64,000 nt of DNA from Spirogloea muscicola (lineage: Eukaryota > Streptophyta > Zygnematophyceae > Spirogloeales > Spirogloeaceae), in the NCBI GenBank assembly GCA_009602725.1, contig WELB01000042.1, forward strand, positions 607,092-671,091, written 5' to 3'. The position numbers and the translations under genes were made by a program. Each line of letters begins with the position of its first letter. The first letter of the stretch is position 1. The notes under the pieces are model-generated. The model saw nothing but the letters and a program-made list of their open reading frames with translations, searched no databases and was not told where the DNA came from. Shown here in pieces: positions 1 through 13,129 of this stretch.

Positions 1-52
1 CATTGGAAAGTGCTGCTGGAATTAAACTGCTACTGGTGTTTGAGGGCGGTGC

Positions 53-165
53 TCACCCCACCACCCAGATGACCATGCCAACGATGGACAGCAGCACGCC
101 AATGAGCATGAATGGAAGGCCAATAAGGAACCCCAACGGCCTGAACAATTTGCACACTTGCAAGA
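53..165 (-). CDS. C-terminal exon of a small hydrophobic membrane protein
   Basis: Reading the minus strand toward position 53, the frame gives VCKLFRPLGFLIGLPFMLIG followed by a second hydrophobic run ending MVIWVVG and a TGA stop at 55-53. A 'PLGFLIGLPF' turn followed by an uninterrupted apolar stretch resembles small plant membrane proteins of unknown function. The exon probably starts after an AG near 155-170 on the minus strand; its upstream exons are not identified, although open minus-strand frames continue to about 520. No enzyme motif is visible. The exon call rests on the amphipathic-to-hydrophobic pattern and an in-frame stop only. Function unknown. Confidence 0.45.
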
Positions 166-1360
166 ATGAGCGGAGAGGAGGGATAGCATGCATGGAGGGA
201 TCCAGGGGAGGGAGAGAGGAAGCAGTTGAGGGCAGGATGGAGGAAGAACGGCAAGCAAGTGAGATGGGAAAGGGGGAAACGAGGAGGAGGTAGGGAGGGA
301 GGCCACAGGAGAAAGGGAAAGAGGGCGTGAGGCTGTCGAAGCTCAGTCGTTGCACTGGCGGCAGTGCCGGCCGAGGACAGCAGTGCAGCTGAGAGCAGCC
401 AATCTGCGCTGTCGCTGGATGCAGCCAATCTGCACTAAGTCCGGCAACGACCAGGAGTCTAACAACACGTGGTCGTCGTGCCCCAGACTCATCATGAGAG
501 GGAACCTTGCAAAACATGGACAAGTTGTCGCCTCCTGCTCCGTGTGTCCATACGCACGCGCCTTAGTCACGAGATGAGTCAGGTCGACGCGCGCACGGAG
601 CGCTTAGACAAGCAAGGAGAGGCAGGGGACGTGAAGGAAAGCAGGGAGCTGCACCCACCGGCAGCCTTCATCGTCTGCCATCTGCGCCGCCTCGATGCTG
701 CAGGGCCTGCAGTTTCACTTCAAAGTTTGCGCTTCAAGTGGGAGGCCGAGCAGCAGGCCCACGCGCCGGGCCCGCGACACCAGCGGCTGTCGCGTTGGCT
801 CCTTGGCACGGTTCTCGTGGGCAGCCAGCCGCCTTGCCGTCAAGTTTGCAAGCGGTCCCACGAGGTGCGGCCGCGACGGCCGTGATGGGTGGCAGCGCCA
901 CCGGGCGGCCCTGCAACGCGGCGGAGGGGCAGGCCCAGAGAAGCGGTGGGGGCGGAGAGAGAGAGAGAGAACCGAGGAGGCGAGGCGGCGAGGGGGGGCC
1001 CGGGCGCCTGTTACCGCGGGCGGCGGGGGGCTGCCATGGAGGGCCTGCAGTGCAAGCGCGAGGAAGGCGGGAAGAACCGGGGGGTNACCCGCCGCTGGGG
1101 GAGCCACGGTCTGGCGCCGTCTCGCGGCGCCAACCGCACCGTCGCGGTGGGTGGTGGGTGGTGCCGCCTCCCGAGACGGTGGGGACTGCGCCTCCCGCCG
1201 TCTCGGCCTGCCCTTCCACCCAGCCCGCCGCGCGCCCTCTAACGACTGCCTTTTCAGAGCCCCCGCCCCCCATCTGAAGCGCTCACTTATCTAACGACTT
1301 ATCTAACAACCCCCGTGGCGATGAGGGCGTCTGTTTCCACGGCGCCGCTCCTCGACATCC
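166..1360. other. Intergenic/5' region, no gene recognised
   Basis: A purine-rich tract (about 170-300), a GA dinucleotide run near 956-970 and very GC-rich DNA (880-1260) with one ambiguous base at 1086. Long frames exist on both strands, but they overlap each other and read as low-complexity Ala/Gly/Arg/Pro, as expected from GC-rich DNA. Upstream exons of the 53-165 minus gene and the promoter of the prefoldin-like gene probably lie here. Confidence 0.4.
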
Positions 1361-2585
1361 ATGGCCGCGCAGCCCTCCGCCTCCGCCGCCGCCGCCGCCG
1401 CCGCCGCGCCGCGCGCCCGAGCCCCCGCGGAGGCCAAGGCAGGTGCCTCCGCCGCGCCGCTGCCCTGCCGCCTCCCTGCCGCCGTCCCTCTCTTAAAATG
1501 GACATTCGTTTAAAATTCACCATGGCTGACGGCGCCAGGCGCGGGAGCTGGAGGTGGCGTGCGCCGAGCTGCGCGCCCTGCCGGCGCACCGGGTGAGGCC
1601 CCTCGAAACCCTAACCCCAAACCCTACCCTAAACCCTCCCTCTGCCCGCCAGTCAGGCCCTCTTTTTTTTCCTCGGCCGTAGACGCCCGCCTGGGGCCAC
1701 GCCTCCGTGCTTTCGTGCTTCACCCACTGCCGGCTGCGTGGCCTATCGTCGTCTAAAGCCCGCCGAGTCGCCGAGATGGCGCCGTCACGGTTGCGGTGGA
1801 TAAAGCCAAATCACATTTATCGCCCCAGTTTAAATTGGTAATTACCTTAACCCAATACCTCAGTCCCCTACACCCTAAACCCTAAACCCTAAACCTTCAA
1901 CATATTTGCCGAGCTCCGGGCACCCAGCTCAGCTCTCTGTGCCGGTGCTTCTCGAAAACCACGCAGCCGCCAGTCTCACCACGCCGAGCTCTTGGGCTTG
2001 CAGGAGGTCTACCTGCAGAGCTCGGGCATCTTCTTCCTCTCAGACAAGCGCGCCGCCCTGAACCGGCAGCAGAGTGAGACCCACGGTCCTGGTCCACCGT
2101 CTGACGGCTAGGAAGAAGTCTTAAGCGCCCTGGTCTGAGCGCTCTGGAGCCTTGACCGCTGACCCTTCGTCATACACACATCCATATCTTGACACTCGAC
2201 AAGACCCCTTGATTGTGACTGCCTGACCGCCTTAAGGCCTTCGATTCAGATTTTACAAAGCCTTTGGCCCTAAGATGTAGAGTAGGTCCATGAAGTCTTC
2301 ACTTCCACCCTCAGGCCGTCTCATTATTGTGCGATGCCGGTGCTGCATGCAAAGGTGCGGAGCACTTTGCCACTCCCGCACTTAGCCAATGGCACCTTCT
2401 GCAGCAGGAGGCTGTGGAGCCATGGTAGCCGGCATTGCATTGCATGTGGGAGCGATGCCCTTGGCCTTCTTGCTCTTTGGCCGATAGCCCGGCGTCAATT
2501 GCTAACCCGTACAGTAGTGGCATCGTGTGACGCATGTCCAGAGGAGCTGGAAAAGCTCAAGCGGCAACTTGTTAAGAAAGCCTGA
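1361..2585 (+). CDS. ASDURF-like prefoldin-type coiled-coil protein
   Basis: Exons: 1361-1438 (proposed), 1539-1592, 2004-2073 and 2542-2585. The last three join in phase and give a helix (ARELEVACAELRALPAHR), then EVYLQSSGIFFLSDKRAALN, then RQQKELEKLKRQLVKKA-stop. The 'VYxQxSxIFFLxD' core followed by a basic coiled coil matches the small prefoldin-like protein encoded in animals by the upstream ORF of ASNSD1 (ASDURF), known there as a PAQosome/R2TP-prefoldin subunit. Here it is a stand-alone spliced gene. Exon 1 starts MAAQPSAS with an Ala run and can join exon 2 in phase only if the first intron begins GC (AAG|GCAGGT), so exon 1 is less certain than the rest. Both later introns carry telomere-like repeats. 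Predicted length is about 81 residues, near the family size. Confidence 0.75.
1607..1637. repeat. Telo-box cluster (CCCTAAA-type) in intron
   Basis: Several imperfect AAACCCTA/ACCCTAA units lie just inside the intron after exon 2 of the prefoldin-like gene. They have the plant-type telomere unit but are interstitial. In plants, telo boxes (AAACCCTAA) in 5' regions act as cis elements of translation-related genes; a role here is inference. Confidence 0.7.
1872..1894. repeat. Telo-box cluster, about three CCCTAAA units
   Basis: Three near-perfect tandem CCCTAAA units lie in the same intron, about 110 bp before exon 3 of the prefoldin-like gene. Confidence 0.8.
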
Positions 2586-2917
2586 GGCACCAGTCGTCAA
2601 AGCTCCCGTCCGAGGTCAGCCTGCAGGACTCCTTATGACATGCTGGGGACCATAGGCTAGGCGTGCCAATACTACATAAACTGAGTTGGTTGTGAGTTGA
2701 TTCTTAGCATGGATCACTGATACATTCACCTTGTTACTGTCCAATGCTTATTGCATCTGTTCGTTGACCTGAAGAAGCACCAGTTCAATGTTGGCACATT
2801 GCATTCCAGGTTGTTGGGTCGACATATTCAATAGTCTTTGAAATTGACGTCAGCACAGGGGCGAACGTCACATATCTCGTTTTGAAACGTGACGTGCAGC
2901 AGGAGCCCTACTTGCTA

Positions 2918-4110
2918 ATGGCTGTCCTTCAGATGACACCATGGGTTCTCCCGCCCCTTGGCTACTCTCTAAGGCTCTCCTTCCCGCCTGAAACCCGGGC
3001 TTACCTTCGTACACGCCAATTGGTGCTCGGGACTCGTCTTGTGTCACCGCAACAGAATCTGAGAGAGCGGAGACACCTTTGGAGGGGTGTCTGGAGGGCA
3101 CTGCTGGGAGGCACGGGTGAGGATGCTGCTGATGGCTCAGAGGACTCGGCGGCAAGTGAGGGCCGGGACAGCGAGCAGCAGCAGCCATGGCAGGGTGCAC
3201 TGTTCTTTCGGCGGGGCAGCAAGGGCCGCCACCTGGAGCTGGCCTCGACGCTGGAGCGGCTGCATCTGACGAAGCTCTCTTCACAGCTCTCACTGGACTT
3301 GGCCCTGCAGATGGGCCTCAAAGATGCCAGCATTCGTGTTGACAGAATTGACGGTCGCAATGATGGCGTCGAAAGCGGCAGCGGGCCCACGCCTGTGCTC
3401 GTCTCAGTGGATGTGGAGCAGGATGGTGCTGACATCCGGCTGGAGGGGACTTTACAGACGGCCATCACTGTGAGGTGCAACAGGTGAGGGCCAAATGTAC
3501 TTGCTCAATTGTTTGCTGTGAATGGGCTTAGGACCCTAATGCTTAAGGACTAATTAGTTGTCCCTTTTCCAGGAACAGCCGGTCAGCTGATAGTCATGCA
3601 ATACAGCTTGCGCAGAGTACGTGGCTCAGCCCTGGCGCTATCTATTGCCCCCACAGGTGCTTGGCGCTGGTGGCAGAGCGTGTGCTGGCGGATGTCAGCC
3701 TCAAACTTACGGAGAGGCTCGTAGAGGAGCCAGCGGAGCGCAGTCTCGGCGTTGTCCTGAGCAAGGACAGCAGCTGGGCTCCCAGTGATACCGATGAGCC
3801 TGCTGATGGCGTGCTGGACATTGACCTCGATGACCGGCTTCACTTCCCAGCGACTGCGCAGGAGGTTGATATCTCCACATACATTCGTGACTCAGTCCAC
3901 CTAGAGATTCCAATCAGAAAGCTGTGCCGGGAGGCCTGCCGGGGCCTCTGCATAGTGTGCGGAGTGAACCTGAACAAGGCGCCGTGCCGCTGCAAGGCCA
4001 GCCCAGCTTCCACGATCGGCTCACAACACACGAACAGGCAGTGGGGGCTGCTGGAGCAGCTGAAGGCTCAGATGCAGGACGAAGAGAAAAGGAGACAATC
4101 TGGATCTTAG
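2918..4110 (+). CDS. DUF177/YceD-type large rRNA accumulation protein, plastid
   Basis: Exons 2918-3483 and 3657-4110; the intron splits an Arg codon within the motif VRCNRCLALVAERV. The first exon gives a basic, Leu-rich N terminus suited to plastid targeting; the start is the ATG at 2918 or the in-frame ATG at 2933. The middle holds the beta-rich 'L.GTLQTAITVRCNRCL' segment and the C terminus the family signature CREACRGLCIVCGVNLNKAPCRC, a cysteine cluster typical of DUF177. Bacterial YceD and its plant counterparts are needed for 23S rRNA accumulation. The C terminus is a charged helix (QLKAQMQDEEKRRQ). The gene is convergent with the helicase downstream, with about 530 bp between the stops. 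An acidic/Gln-rich insert (about residues 65-90) lies between the N terminus and the core. Confidence 0.88.
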
Positions 4111-4636
4111 GAAATTATTTAGCATGATTATGCTTGGGCTTGCAACCCTGCATGCCAGTAATACTTGCTCAAATCTTTGGTCTACAACACAACTAGTCCA
4201 GATGACAACTTCAGAAAGTGAAATATTCTTAAAGGTCACTCGCTTATCCTACTTGACAGGCCAGTTGCCTGTCAAAATGAATGTGGCTCAAAGTGCCAGG
4301 TCATCTTGTATGAGGATTGGAGAGCAGCTGTGCCACCATGTCTGGGTGTCACAGTGGGGGAAGTCACACATACATCTCGGGGAAGTCACAAGTACACATC
4401 GCTAGCAAAGGCCTTGCCAGACGCATGTGCGCCATCGCGCAGCACCATGGCTAATTATACTGTTCCCCTGTGCTGTCTAAGCAATAAATCTGGACACTAT
4501 TGACCGCATGCGTGAAGTACTATTGTTCTGCTCATGTAAGAAGCAGTGAGGACTACCCAAACAATATGTCAACTTGCTAACAGGAAAGCTTGTTTCCTTG
4601 GGCCAGACAAGGTTTTGCCTGCTGGCATTTCTAGCA
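4111..4636. other. Convergent intergenic spacer (3' UTRs)
   Basis: No coding signal. It holds the 3' ends of the DUF177 and helicase transcripts; an AATAAA lies near 4490 on the plus strand. A short direct repeat with the core 'GGGGAAGTCACA' occurs twice around 4350-4395. Confidence 0.4.
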
Positions 4637-7600
4637 TTAACACACCGCATCCGCAACTTCATCCCGATCTTGCTCTGTATACAATACATTCAGGTGATCC
4701 CATGCAGCAGAAGCCGCATTCTTCTCTGCCTGCCTCTTATTTGCTGCAGCTTTACCCAAGAACATGCTGCCTCCTCCCAGTTTCACAGTGGCTTGATACC
4801 TTGGCCGCTGCTCCGTGCCAAGTTCGGCGACGCTGTAGCTGGGCAACAATCTCTCCTTCTTCTGTACAAAACTCTGCAGGGGAGTGCAAAACATAGAATA
4901 CTAACTTGAATCTGTGTTCCCCAGCCACTACGACAGCACACATTCGAGTAGACCACACATTGAAGAAAGAGCAGCCGCATTGGGCCTACCTGCAGTAGGC
5001 CCTTGATATCCATCACGTCCTTCCCATTGCCAGGGCCTCGGGACATGGGAGGCTTGCCCTTGGCACCATTGCTGATTGTGCTTGGCGCAAGTTTCAAAAC
5101 CTTTTTGGCAGGTTTCTTCTCTATCCGTCCAGAGACGAATGCACCATTGCTGTCCTGGCAATGCAGCATCATTCTCACTCCCTCTAACAAGAGAGTAATC
5201 TCCTCCTCAATGCACGTCTTTGGGTCCAACAACTGCCAATCGAGAACATGTACGCTTGTCAGCCAGAGAAGTACATGAAGCAAGCTGCATCCGTTAAACT
5301 GGTACACGTCGACAAGGCCATTGATGCAAATAATCGTCGATGATCTTGCCTTCTTGTTGACAAGTGCATCTAGCTCTCCTCGTAATGCAAGAACCAATCG
5401 CCCAGCCTCTGGTGTCATAAAGAACTCCAGGGACTGGTCCAGCATGTGCATGTATCCAGGCTGCCACAACAATCTTGACAGGTATTAAGAAGGTGCCATT
5501 GAAGACACCAAGCTGCCAGGTAAAACACCAAGCATGCCCTGGTAATTATTTGTACCCAGAACCTGCTGACAAGACATACCTGAGCGGACTCCTAGTCCAA
5601 CGAGCCGCACATATGACAGACACGACATCTGATGAGGAGAGCCGAACCTCATCACCAGGGGTTAATTTGCCGCCAAATAGGAGGAGGGCAGCATCAGAGA
5701 TGCCAGTTGAAGAACGGATGAAGATGGAGGATGTCATCATCTGTCAACCAAGCAGGTGCAATCAAGCCGTGTGAGTCTTGCCCATTGCCTGACTTCCTCA
5801 AGAGACAAAGAAGCACGCAAGCACAACACATGCACTTCCCAGTAGTAGGTTATGATTATATATCCATGCACAAGCCATAAACAAGCATTAAGTAGCAATC
5901 TTAAGCCTCTCACCTTCTCATCAAAGACCAACCAAGGCTGTGCAAATAGAGGCTCCTTTGCATTAATAGATGCCTGGTGTCAATGTAGACCAACAATAGG
6001 CAAGCACTTGGACACAATCACTTGGAGGCAGACGGGTTGTACAAGGAGAATCGTTCGTATTTCAACACTGTTCTTTTATTTAATACAATTTTGACTAATG
6101 CAGTCTTCCATGTCCTCTTTTTAGCTTCTGAATGCACATCACAAAAAACATACAGGGTGCAGTGACACTTGTCCATCTTCCACTGTTTTGAACATGGTTG
6201 ATCTTGCCCTCCTCTGCAGAGAAGGTTCACAAATTGCCATCAGTTTCTGGCAATCGAGATATGGCCACCTCTTCAGTTATATTGTCATCGCACTCAGATG
6301 AAGATCATCACACTAGATAAAGGTCATCATACTGACATCATGCTAACAGAGTGAATTTGAACCTTGATGCACACAACCATAACAGCACCTCAGAGGAGCT
6401 TTCAGCACAGCATGCAAACAAGTCATGATGATGGCAGCTGCTTACTTCTCCTGATGCCACATTTGGAAACAGACCCCCACATATGATGCCTTTGACAAGC
6501 TCAGAGTCCCCACTGTTCTTATTAGCTTCAACTGACCCAGCAGCATCATCAATGAAGCCCATTCCAGACAGCGTATACACAAGTTGCGTCCTCAACTTGC
6601 TCATCATCTGACAAAGCACACACAAACCAAATCACCCCATAATGATCTGCTCAAACATGGTCATGACCAGTGCACATTATATTGCTCGGAAAAAAGAATA
6701 TCAATCTTGTGAATCTCGTTGACAACCTCTGTACCTGCAAGGTCCGCATGCTAAGGAAGTTGTCCCAGCAGAATGTGCCTCCCTGGCCAGACCTGACGGC
6801 TGCCGTCCAGCCATCAAAGGCACGAACAAGGGCCATATGATCGCTGTTATTTTGAGCTCCAAACATACCGCGCACAGTGTCTGCAGCCTGTCAGCACCCA
6901 GTTCCATACCCAGATATAACAGCATGCTTAGCAGTGGCGTGCCAGCAAAGGCAGGACACTATACGAGTTGCAGATAATAAATCTCACTGGCAGGCACCAC
7001 TATATAGCATGACCATACAAGTTGGAGGCAACCTGATATCCATACTATGCTTGCTATCTTCTTTTTTGGGCTCCCACCTCTTTTTGATCTGTGGGAATGA
7101 CGAAAGGGTCACGGAATGTGAGACCAGCAGCGACAGTCAAGATGGGGCTCAAACACTGGAAAACAGCACCCATTATAAGCATCTTGCCAATGTGAGGGTC
7201 CACTGGCAGGTCACAAAGATGGCGTCCTGGAGAAAGAGGAAGGACAGCCACCAAGACAGTCAATGTCAGTATCCAGATGTATGCAGACACATCCTGACTT
7301 CAGATAACTAGCTAAGAATATCAATGACGTCTGCGCTGCTACCAACACAATCAGCAAGAACAATCAATTCTCAGAATACCCAATGGTGTGAGCTCCTCAT
7401 CTGGTCCAAATGCTCCAATGGACGTCAAGAGTTGTACTGCTTTCTGCACCTGCTCAAGCATGTGACACATCTTTTGAGATTGAGCATCTTGTTGTGGACG
7501 GGACATAGACAGAGGACAACAAGCGGCTACTAAACCTGCAACTTTTGCCTTGCTAGAGGGCCAGCATACAGGACTACAACATTGCTTGGAGCTTTTAGGC

Positions 7601-10600
7601 AGACATACCGCTAACTTGTCAGGAGGTTGGGGAGCACAGGAAAGGAACTGAGCAACTCCTCCTAGACCCAGGCTCTTTATCTGGAGGCAGAGAGCGTCCA
7701 AGGGAGTGCGAAGAAGCTCTGGCTGTTGGTACTTGGGAAGCGCTTCAAAAACCACCTTTGGGTACAAATGGAAACAGACTCCTGGCTGCACTCTTCCAGC
7801 CCTGCCACTTCTCTGCAGAGAATGGTCCATAATGGTCGGAGTGCTGGTTTTTGAAGGTAGCATGTGATAACATGGTCAGACAGGACATTCCCAGAATCTA
7901 AAGACGTTCCTGCAGGTCAATTTAACATCCATATCTTCATTTGTGAGTTGATACTGACTGACCTGCCGGGCAGAAGCTTGAGATATCCAGGACGGGAGAA
8001 GACAAGGTGTGTTGTTGAGGGCATCATAGGTCTTCTCCTTCATTTTTCCACAGTCAACCACGTAAACGACATCATTGATGGTGATGCTTGTCTCCACAAT
8101 GTTGGTAGCCAGCACAATTTTGCGTACACCAAGACGGGGAGGCTTGAATATGAGCCTCTGTGGATGAGATGATTGATAGACAAAACACGTCAGAGAATTG
8201 TCGCACAAGAGATAACTTCCAGATGTCTTACAACAAATCAAAGAAGACTGATGATGTACACTAATGCATAGAACTTTTGCCTTTATATGCTAGTATTCAC
8301 GTTAGACAGACTGTCTACTATAGAGTACCTGCTCATCTGTAGCCATGGAGCCATGACAACAGAGCAGAAGGACCTGCTGTTCATCGCCTAGAAGAGGGTG
8401 TGCACGAAGCTGCAAGAGAAGTGCCGAAATGTCCTCCCAGCCTGTCATGATTACTAAAATGGCTCCGGGACCCTCCTTGCGACAAATGTGTGCCAGCACA
8501 GTCTCAATCAGATTAAATCCCAAGCTCTCGCCTGCCCAGCATTCCAGGGACCTTTGAGTCGCAGGTCTTAAGTTTCCAAAGTCAGCATCTCGAAGAGCCT
8601 CCTGAATTTGACAACAAGATCGATCTCAGTGATCTAGTGACGATGAACACAGGAGGCAGGCATCTTGACATATAAAATGTTGGGTAATTGCCAGATGAGC
8701 GGAAGCTTTGCCATACAGAGCTTATTTTCAGAAAAATATTCCTGATTAATTTCACTCCAAAATTTGCACACCTCCTCTTTTATGGCGCACCTCAACTAGA
8801 TTGGTGACAGCATTGCTTCTCTGTCCCAAAGCGTACTGCAACTGCTTGTACTGCCGCCACTTTTTTCCGGAGCCATAATCATCAACCTGATTGCTTGCAG
8901 TGATGACGTGGCCTGTCACCTCAAGTATGTCCTCTAGAAAATGTGTTTTCACTGGATATGTGAACCCCTGCTTATCAACAACCAGTGCAGACTATTCACA
9001 ACCTTGGAAGATAAGCTTCCCTTTATGAGACGAGTCCAGTGATAAGAGCAACTGACAGAGATTGTATCACCTACTCACAGGAAATAGAAAACACTCAAAG
9101 CAGCACTGTCGAGTTTAGATTGTATGTATCGGGCAAGCTCTTTGACCAACTTACTGGTATGTAAATAACAGGTGCACCTCCAAAGAAACCAGAGAAGAGC
9201 TTTGCATCCAAGGTGGCACTCATCAGTACCACTCGCAAATCAGGTCGGCGAGGAAGAATATTTTGCAGGACAATAAGCAAGAAGTCTGTGGATGCCGACA
9301 GATACCTTGTCAACAGGAAGCATATGTCAACAGAAAAGCATATGCCCTCATTTGCCCAGCATGTCTATGAAATCTGTAAATTCGAGCTTGTGAGAAAACA
9401 TGCAGATTTGCGTGGTATTGCAGGCTGAGAACAACTGTATGGTGGTGTATTTCAATCACCTGCACCCACCTTCATTGATCCCACGCTCATGAATTTCGTC
9501 AACAATGACATGACTAATGCCATGGAGGACAGGGTCACTTTGGAGTTGCCGAAGCAGTGTGCCGGTTGTGCAGAAGAGCAGCCTTGTGCTTTGGCTTCTG
9601 GATTTCTCCAGACGCACTTGGTATCCTACCTGCACCAAAATAAGGATGGGCCAGGGAGAGTGAGGAAAGCCCAAGACATATCCATGATGGATTTCACTTA
9701 TTCCACATTGCAAAGCTAAATGGAGCGGAATTCTGCTCCAGACAAACGCCATCTAGATCCCTCACCATATAGATCTCCCATCCTACTCCAGCAACTCTAC
9801 ATCACATAGCACTTGCTTGGCTGGGACAGACCTTGCTCGTTTGGGACAGCATCACAGAAGGCAATGTCTTCATTGCTCACCAGTTGGCCGACCTCCTCCC
9901 CGCATTCTGAAGCAACTCGTTCAGCTACGGATATTGCTGATATCCGACGAGGCTGGGTGCAGACAATGTTACATAAGGCACCCCGACCAGCTGCTATCTC
10001 ATTTTCCAATATGTATTGAGGAAGTTGTGTCGTCTTGCCGCACCCTGTTTCTCCAGATATCACCACCACCTGAGTAGCAGCCATATTCATCACGTAATTG
10101 AAAAGCAGGTCAACTTGAGGTGACAAGCTTTCCACAATTACTATGAATAGAATCACTAACTGCCTACATATACAGCCTACCTGCCTAGGGCCTCTGAAGA
10201 GTGATTCAAACCTGGTTCTTGCGGATTGCATCAAGGAACATCTGCCGCTTGCCAAAGGCAGGCAAGCTCTTCCGAAGCTGGAGCACTTTCTGTGCTTCAG
10301 CCATCGCCTGTTACAAGCACTAGTGAGAATCAGGACTTGGTCTGACCATGGTGCAGACAATCCTATTGGAAGACCCAAGAATGTCCAACATAGTTGCATC
10401 TGTTCAAATCAAAGTAGATGTAGCTGATAGTAAGGACTGACTGGAGTTGCAATTGCTTGTATAATACAGCCGTACTTAAGTGATGTCTTGGAGGGCACCT
10501 GCCAGGCCTCTTGTCTCAGCTTCAATCTCTCACTTTGACGAACTTGTCTCTCTATCTGTAGTCCAACTCTGGGCCTTGGGTTGACACTACCCTCTAAGCC

Positions 10601-12408
10601 CTCATCGCCCTTCAGTGAAGTCCTAGTGGGCTTGGGCAGCGCTGCTTGGATGTCCTGTTCACAGGACTCAGTCACAGTGTCGATGTCGTTCAGCAAGCCG
10701 GCACCTCCGTTTACTGCGTGATCAGCTCGACCACTCAACACAGCACTGGACGTCAACGTTGCGCTTGGAGCAGCCATGTCTTCTGCCCTGGATCTTCTCC
10801 AATAATCCTGGAGGAGCTTCACAGCCTGCCTTCGTGTAGTTTCTGACAGTTTGAACTGCACCACCAGTCAGCGCACTTCACGCTCAGCTAAGCAAATCTC
10901 TGATCAAAGTAAGAGCATGCCAGATCACGATTCATGCAATGCATGACCAGCAAAACCTTACAGCAATCAGTACAGTACCTACTGTACTCAGAAAGTGGTA
11001 TTCATGAAGTCAAAGGCAACATAAATATCTGCCTGTTATACTTTCATCTCAGACCAAGCATAACACAAGCATAACACAAGAACTCGTCCAACACGTAGGT
11101 CGCTTAGGCGAGTCGTGAGCTGCATGCTTGATTGCAATATGCCTCCTTGAGCCTACCTCCCGCTGTGGCCGCTTGTTGTCAAGATCGGGGCGGTAGCGAG
11201 GCAAAGGGTCCTTGCTGATCACAAACACCTTACCATATAGCTTGCTGCAATCAGCACGAGGGTCAAAGTCAGAGTGCTGACTGAGAAGCGTCAAGCTCTG
11301 AAAAATAGCTTGCTGACCAACAGCAGTACTAGCAATGCTTCCAACAAGAGCAAGTATGATTGAGCTTGAGTCTCTTTATTTGCAGTTGTCAGGTGCATAG
11401 ATAAGGATGTGAGGATATCTCCACACCTATCAAGACCCAACTGACCAGCTAAGCTGGTCAACTTCTCCGCATGCAGTCGATCACTTTTTGAACGCAGAAC
11501 CAACTCAGTCTCATCTCCGTGTGTAAATTGCAGGAGCTTATGCCGCCATGCCAAATCATTGAACTTGCTCTGCACACAGATAGATAGCACACACTCAATG
11601 CAGGTGAGCTGTCGTAGCTGCAGCTGCCTATACAGCCTGCAACCACTTCTCAGCTTGTTGATGCAAAGCCACACTTTGCAGAATCGACTGCACACCTTGT
11701 CTTCAGGCCATGACATGAGAATGGGAGTATAACTATTATATATATATATATTTTATGACTACATCAAGTGGAGATCTCTTTCTACAGGGAGGACAAGGCT
11801 GGATCCCAATTCCCAAAACCCGAAGTCGAAATGGAATTGAAAGCGCGGTTTCAGCTCGAATAGAGCAGCGGATGCTCGCACGTCACCTTGGTTGAACGTA
11901 TACCTGTTTCTGCCTACTCTGAGGCGCCTACTTAGCAGCTAAACCCTGAACCAGAAGTCCTCAAAATTAAATCATAACTCCTTGTTCCCTTTAAAACCCT
12001 AACTCCTAAAGCTCAAGGCATTAGTGCATGCATCACCTGAACTTGGAGCTGAGCGGCGCATCGCTTGACCCCCGTAGCAGCTTGAATCCGCTTGCTCTGC
12101 ATGGAGCTGAGTGGTTGCGTACGCAGACCTCCTGTGATCACGAGTGCTGGACGCTGATCCGCAAGCGGCGCCGGCGGCGGGCGACCAGAAGTTCCTCCGT
12201 ACAGCGAGCCCTTCCGAGCTGCTGCTTGCCATCGCAGCGCAGGCTCAGACGCTATGAACGTGCTCGGGCTGGCAGGAGGAGGACGCGACGCAGCGGAGGC
12301 AATCGCAGCGCGCCTGACGGGAGGCAGGCCGCGCAGCTTCGTGGACGCAGTCGGGAGCCTCAAGGTGCGGTTGCAGGAAGCCCTGAGCATGGCGGCCAGC
12401 CCGCGCAT
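4637..12408 (-). CDS. DExH-box RNA helicase with C-terminal dsRNA-binding domain
   Basis: A large multi-exon minus-strand gene. Resolved 5' exons, in phase: 12408-12037 (targeting-like N terminus [20 protein letters not shown]; an upstream ATG at 12696 is also open), 11569-11427, 11244-11157, 10855-10499, 10307-10212, 10069-9881, 9629-9470, and 9285 onward. Motifs in order: [11 protein letters not shown], Ia [24 protein letters not shown], the plant-type block [31 protein letters not shown], then the HA2/OB-fold region ([25 protein letters not shown]). The C-terminal exon (about 4870-4637) reads as a dsRBD ([10 protein letters not shown]...[13 protein letters not shown]). This order fits the DHX36/plant DExH1-DExH3 group, ATP-driven helicases that remodel structured RNA. 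Middle and 3' exon borders are approximate. The N terminus could direct the protein to an organelle. Confidence 0.88.
11738..11752. repeat. (TA)n microsatellite
   Basis: A short AT dinucleotide run inside the first intron of the helicase gene. Confidence 0.8.
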
Positions 12409-13129
12409 CCGCGACGGGGCTCGCCGGGCCGGCTCCAGGCTGCGTGCGACGACGTTCGAGCTCAGCTCGGCCACGTCGCGGCCGCCAGAGGCGGCGCGGC
12501 TCGCGAGCAGGAGGACCAGGGCCGGCGTGCCTCCCGCCGCCGCGGCCGCCGCCGCCGCCGCGGCCGCCTCCGCAGCCTCCGCCGCCGTTAGCTCGAACCG
12601 GTGAGGCCTTGGTGAGCTACTAAGTGTCCTGCTTGGTGACACCGTCGATTGGGAGGGCCGGCGCGGCAGGCGCGCCAGCCCTGTTGGGGGGCCCACAAAT
12701 TATGTCGACCATATGTCTTGATGATCCATACGGCACCCGCCGCCGAGCGGGCGGGCGTGGCACATTTAACCAACCGACCCTTTATGATCCGCGAACGTCG
12801 ACGGCAACTTTACTTATGGCCAGCGGCCCTCCTCTGCGCTATTGTGGCGCTGCCGTGGGATATATCCGACGGAGCCCCCACTAGACACGTTAGAAGCTTT
12901 CCTCAGCGTCCCCCTGCTGTACTCGCCGCGACGGCGGCGGTGGCGCCGCCGCCGCCGCTCTCGTCCTTTTGCCGTCCCTGGCAGAGGTCTTAGACCGCAC
13001 CTTAGCCGCAGGCGGGCCGCGGCAGTCAGCCTTGGACAGGCATGGCCGGCACGGCAAGCTGCGGGCTCATCCCAACTCCTCGCCATTCGGCCTCCGGCTA
13101 TGCCGCCGCAGCGATCAGCAGCTCGACAT

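Noticed and set aside
1869-1896. A telomere end or chromosome terminus
   Set aside because: Only about three units, interstitial, with coding exons of one gene on both sides.
12254-12604. 116-aa plus-strand frame ending in a poly-Ala tract
   Set aside because: The opposite strand carries the first helicase exon (ends in a clean GTGATG donor and joins [15 protein letters not shown] in phase); the plus frame has no family motif and its Ala run is a shadow of a GCC repeat.
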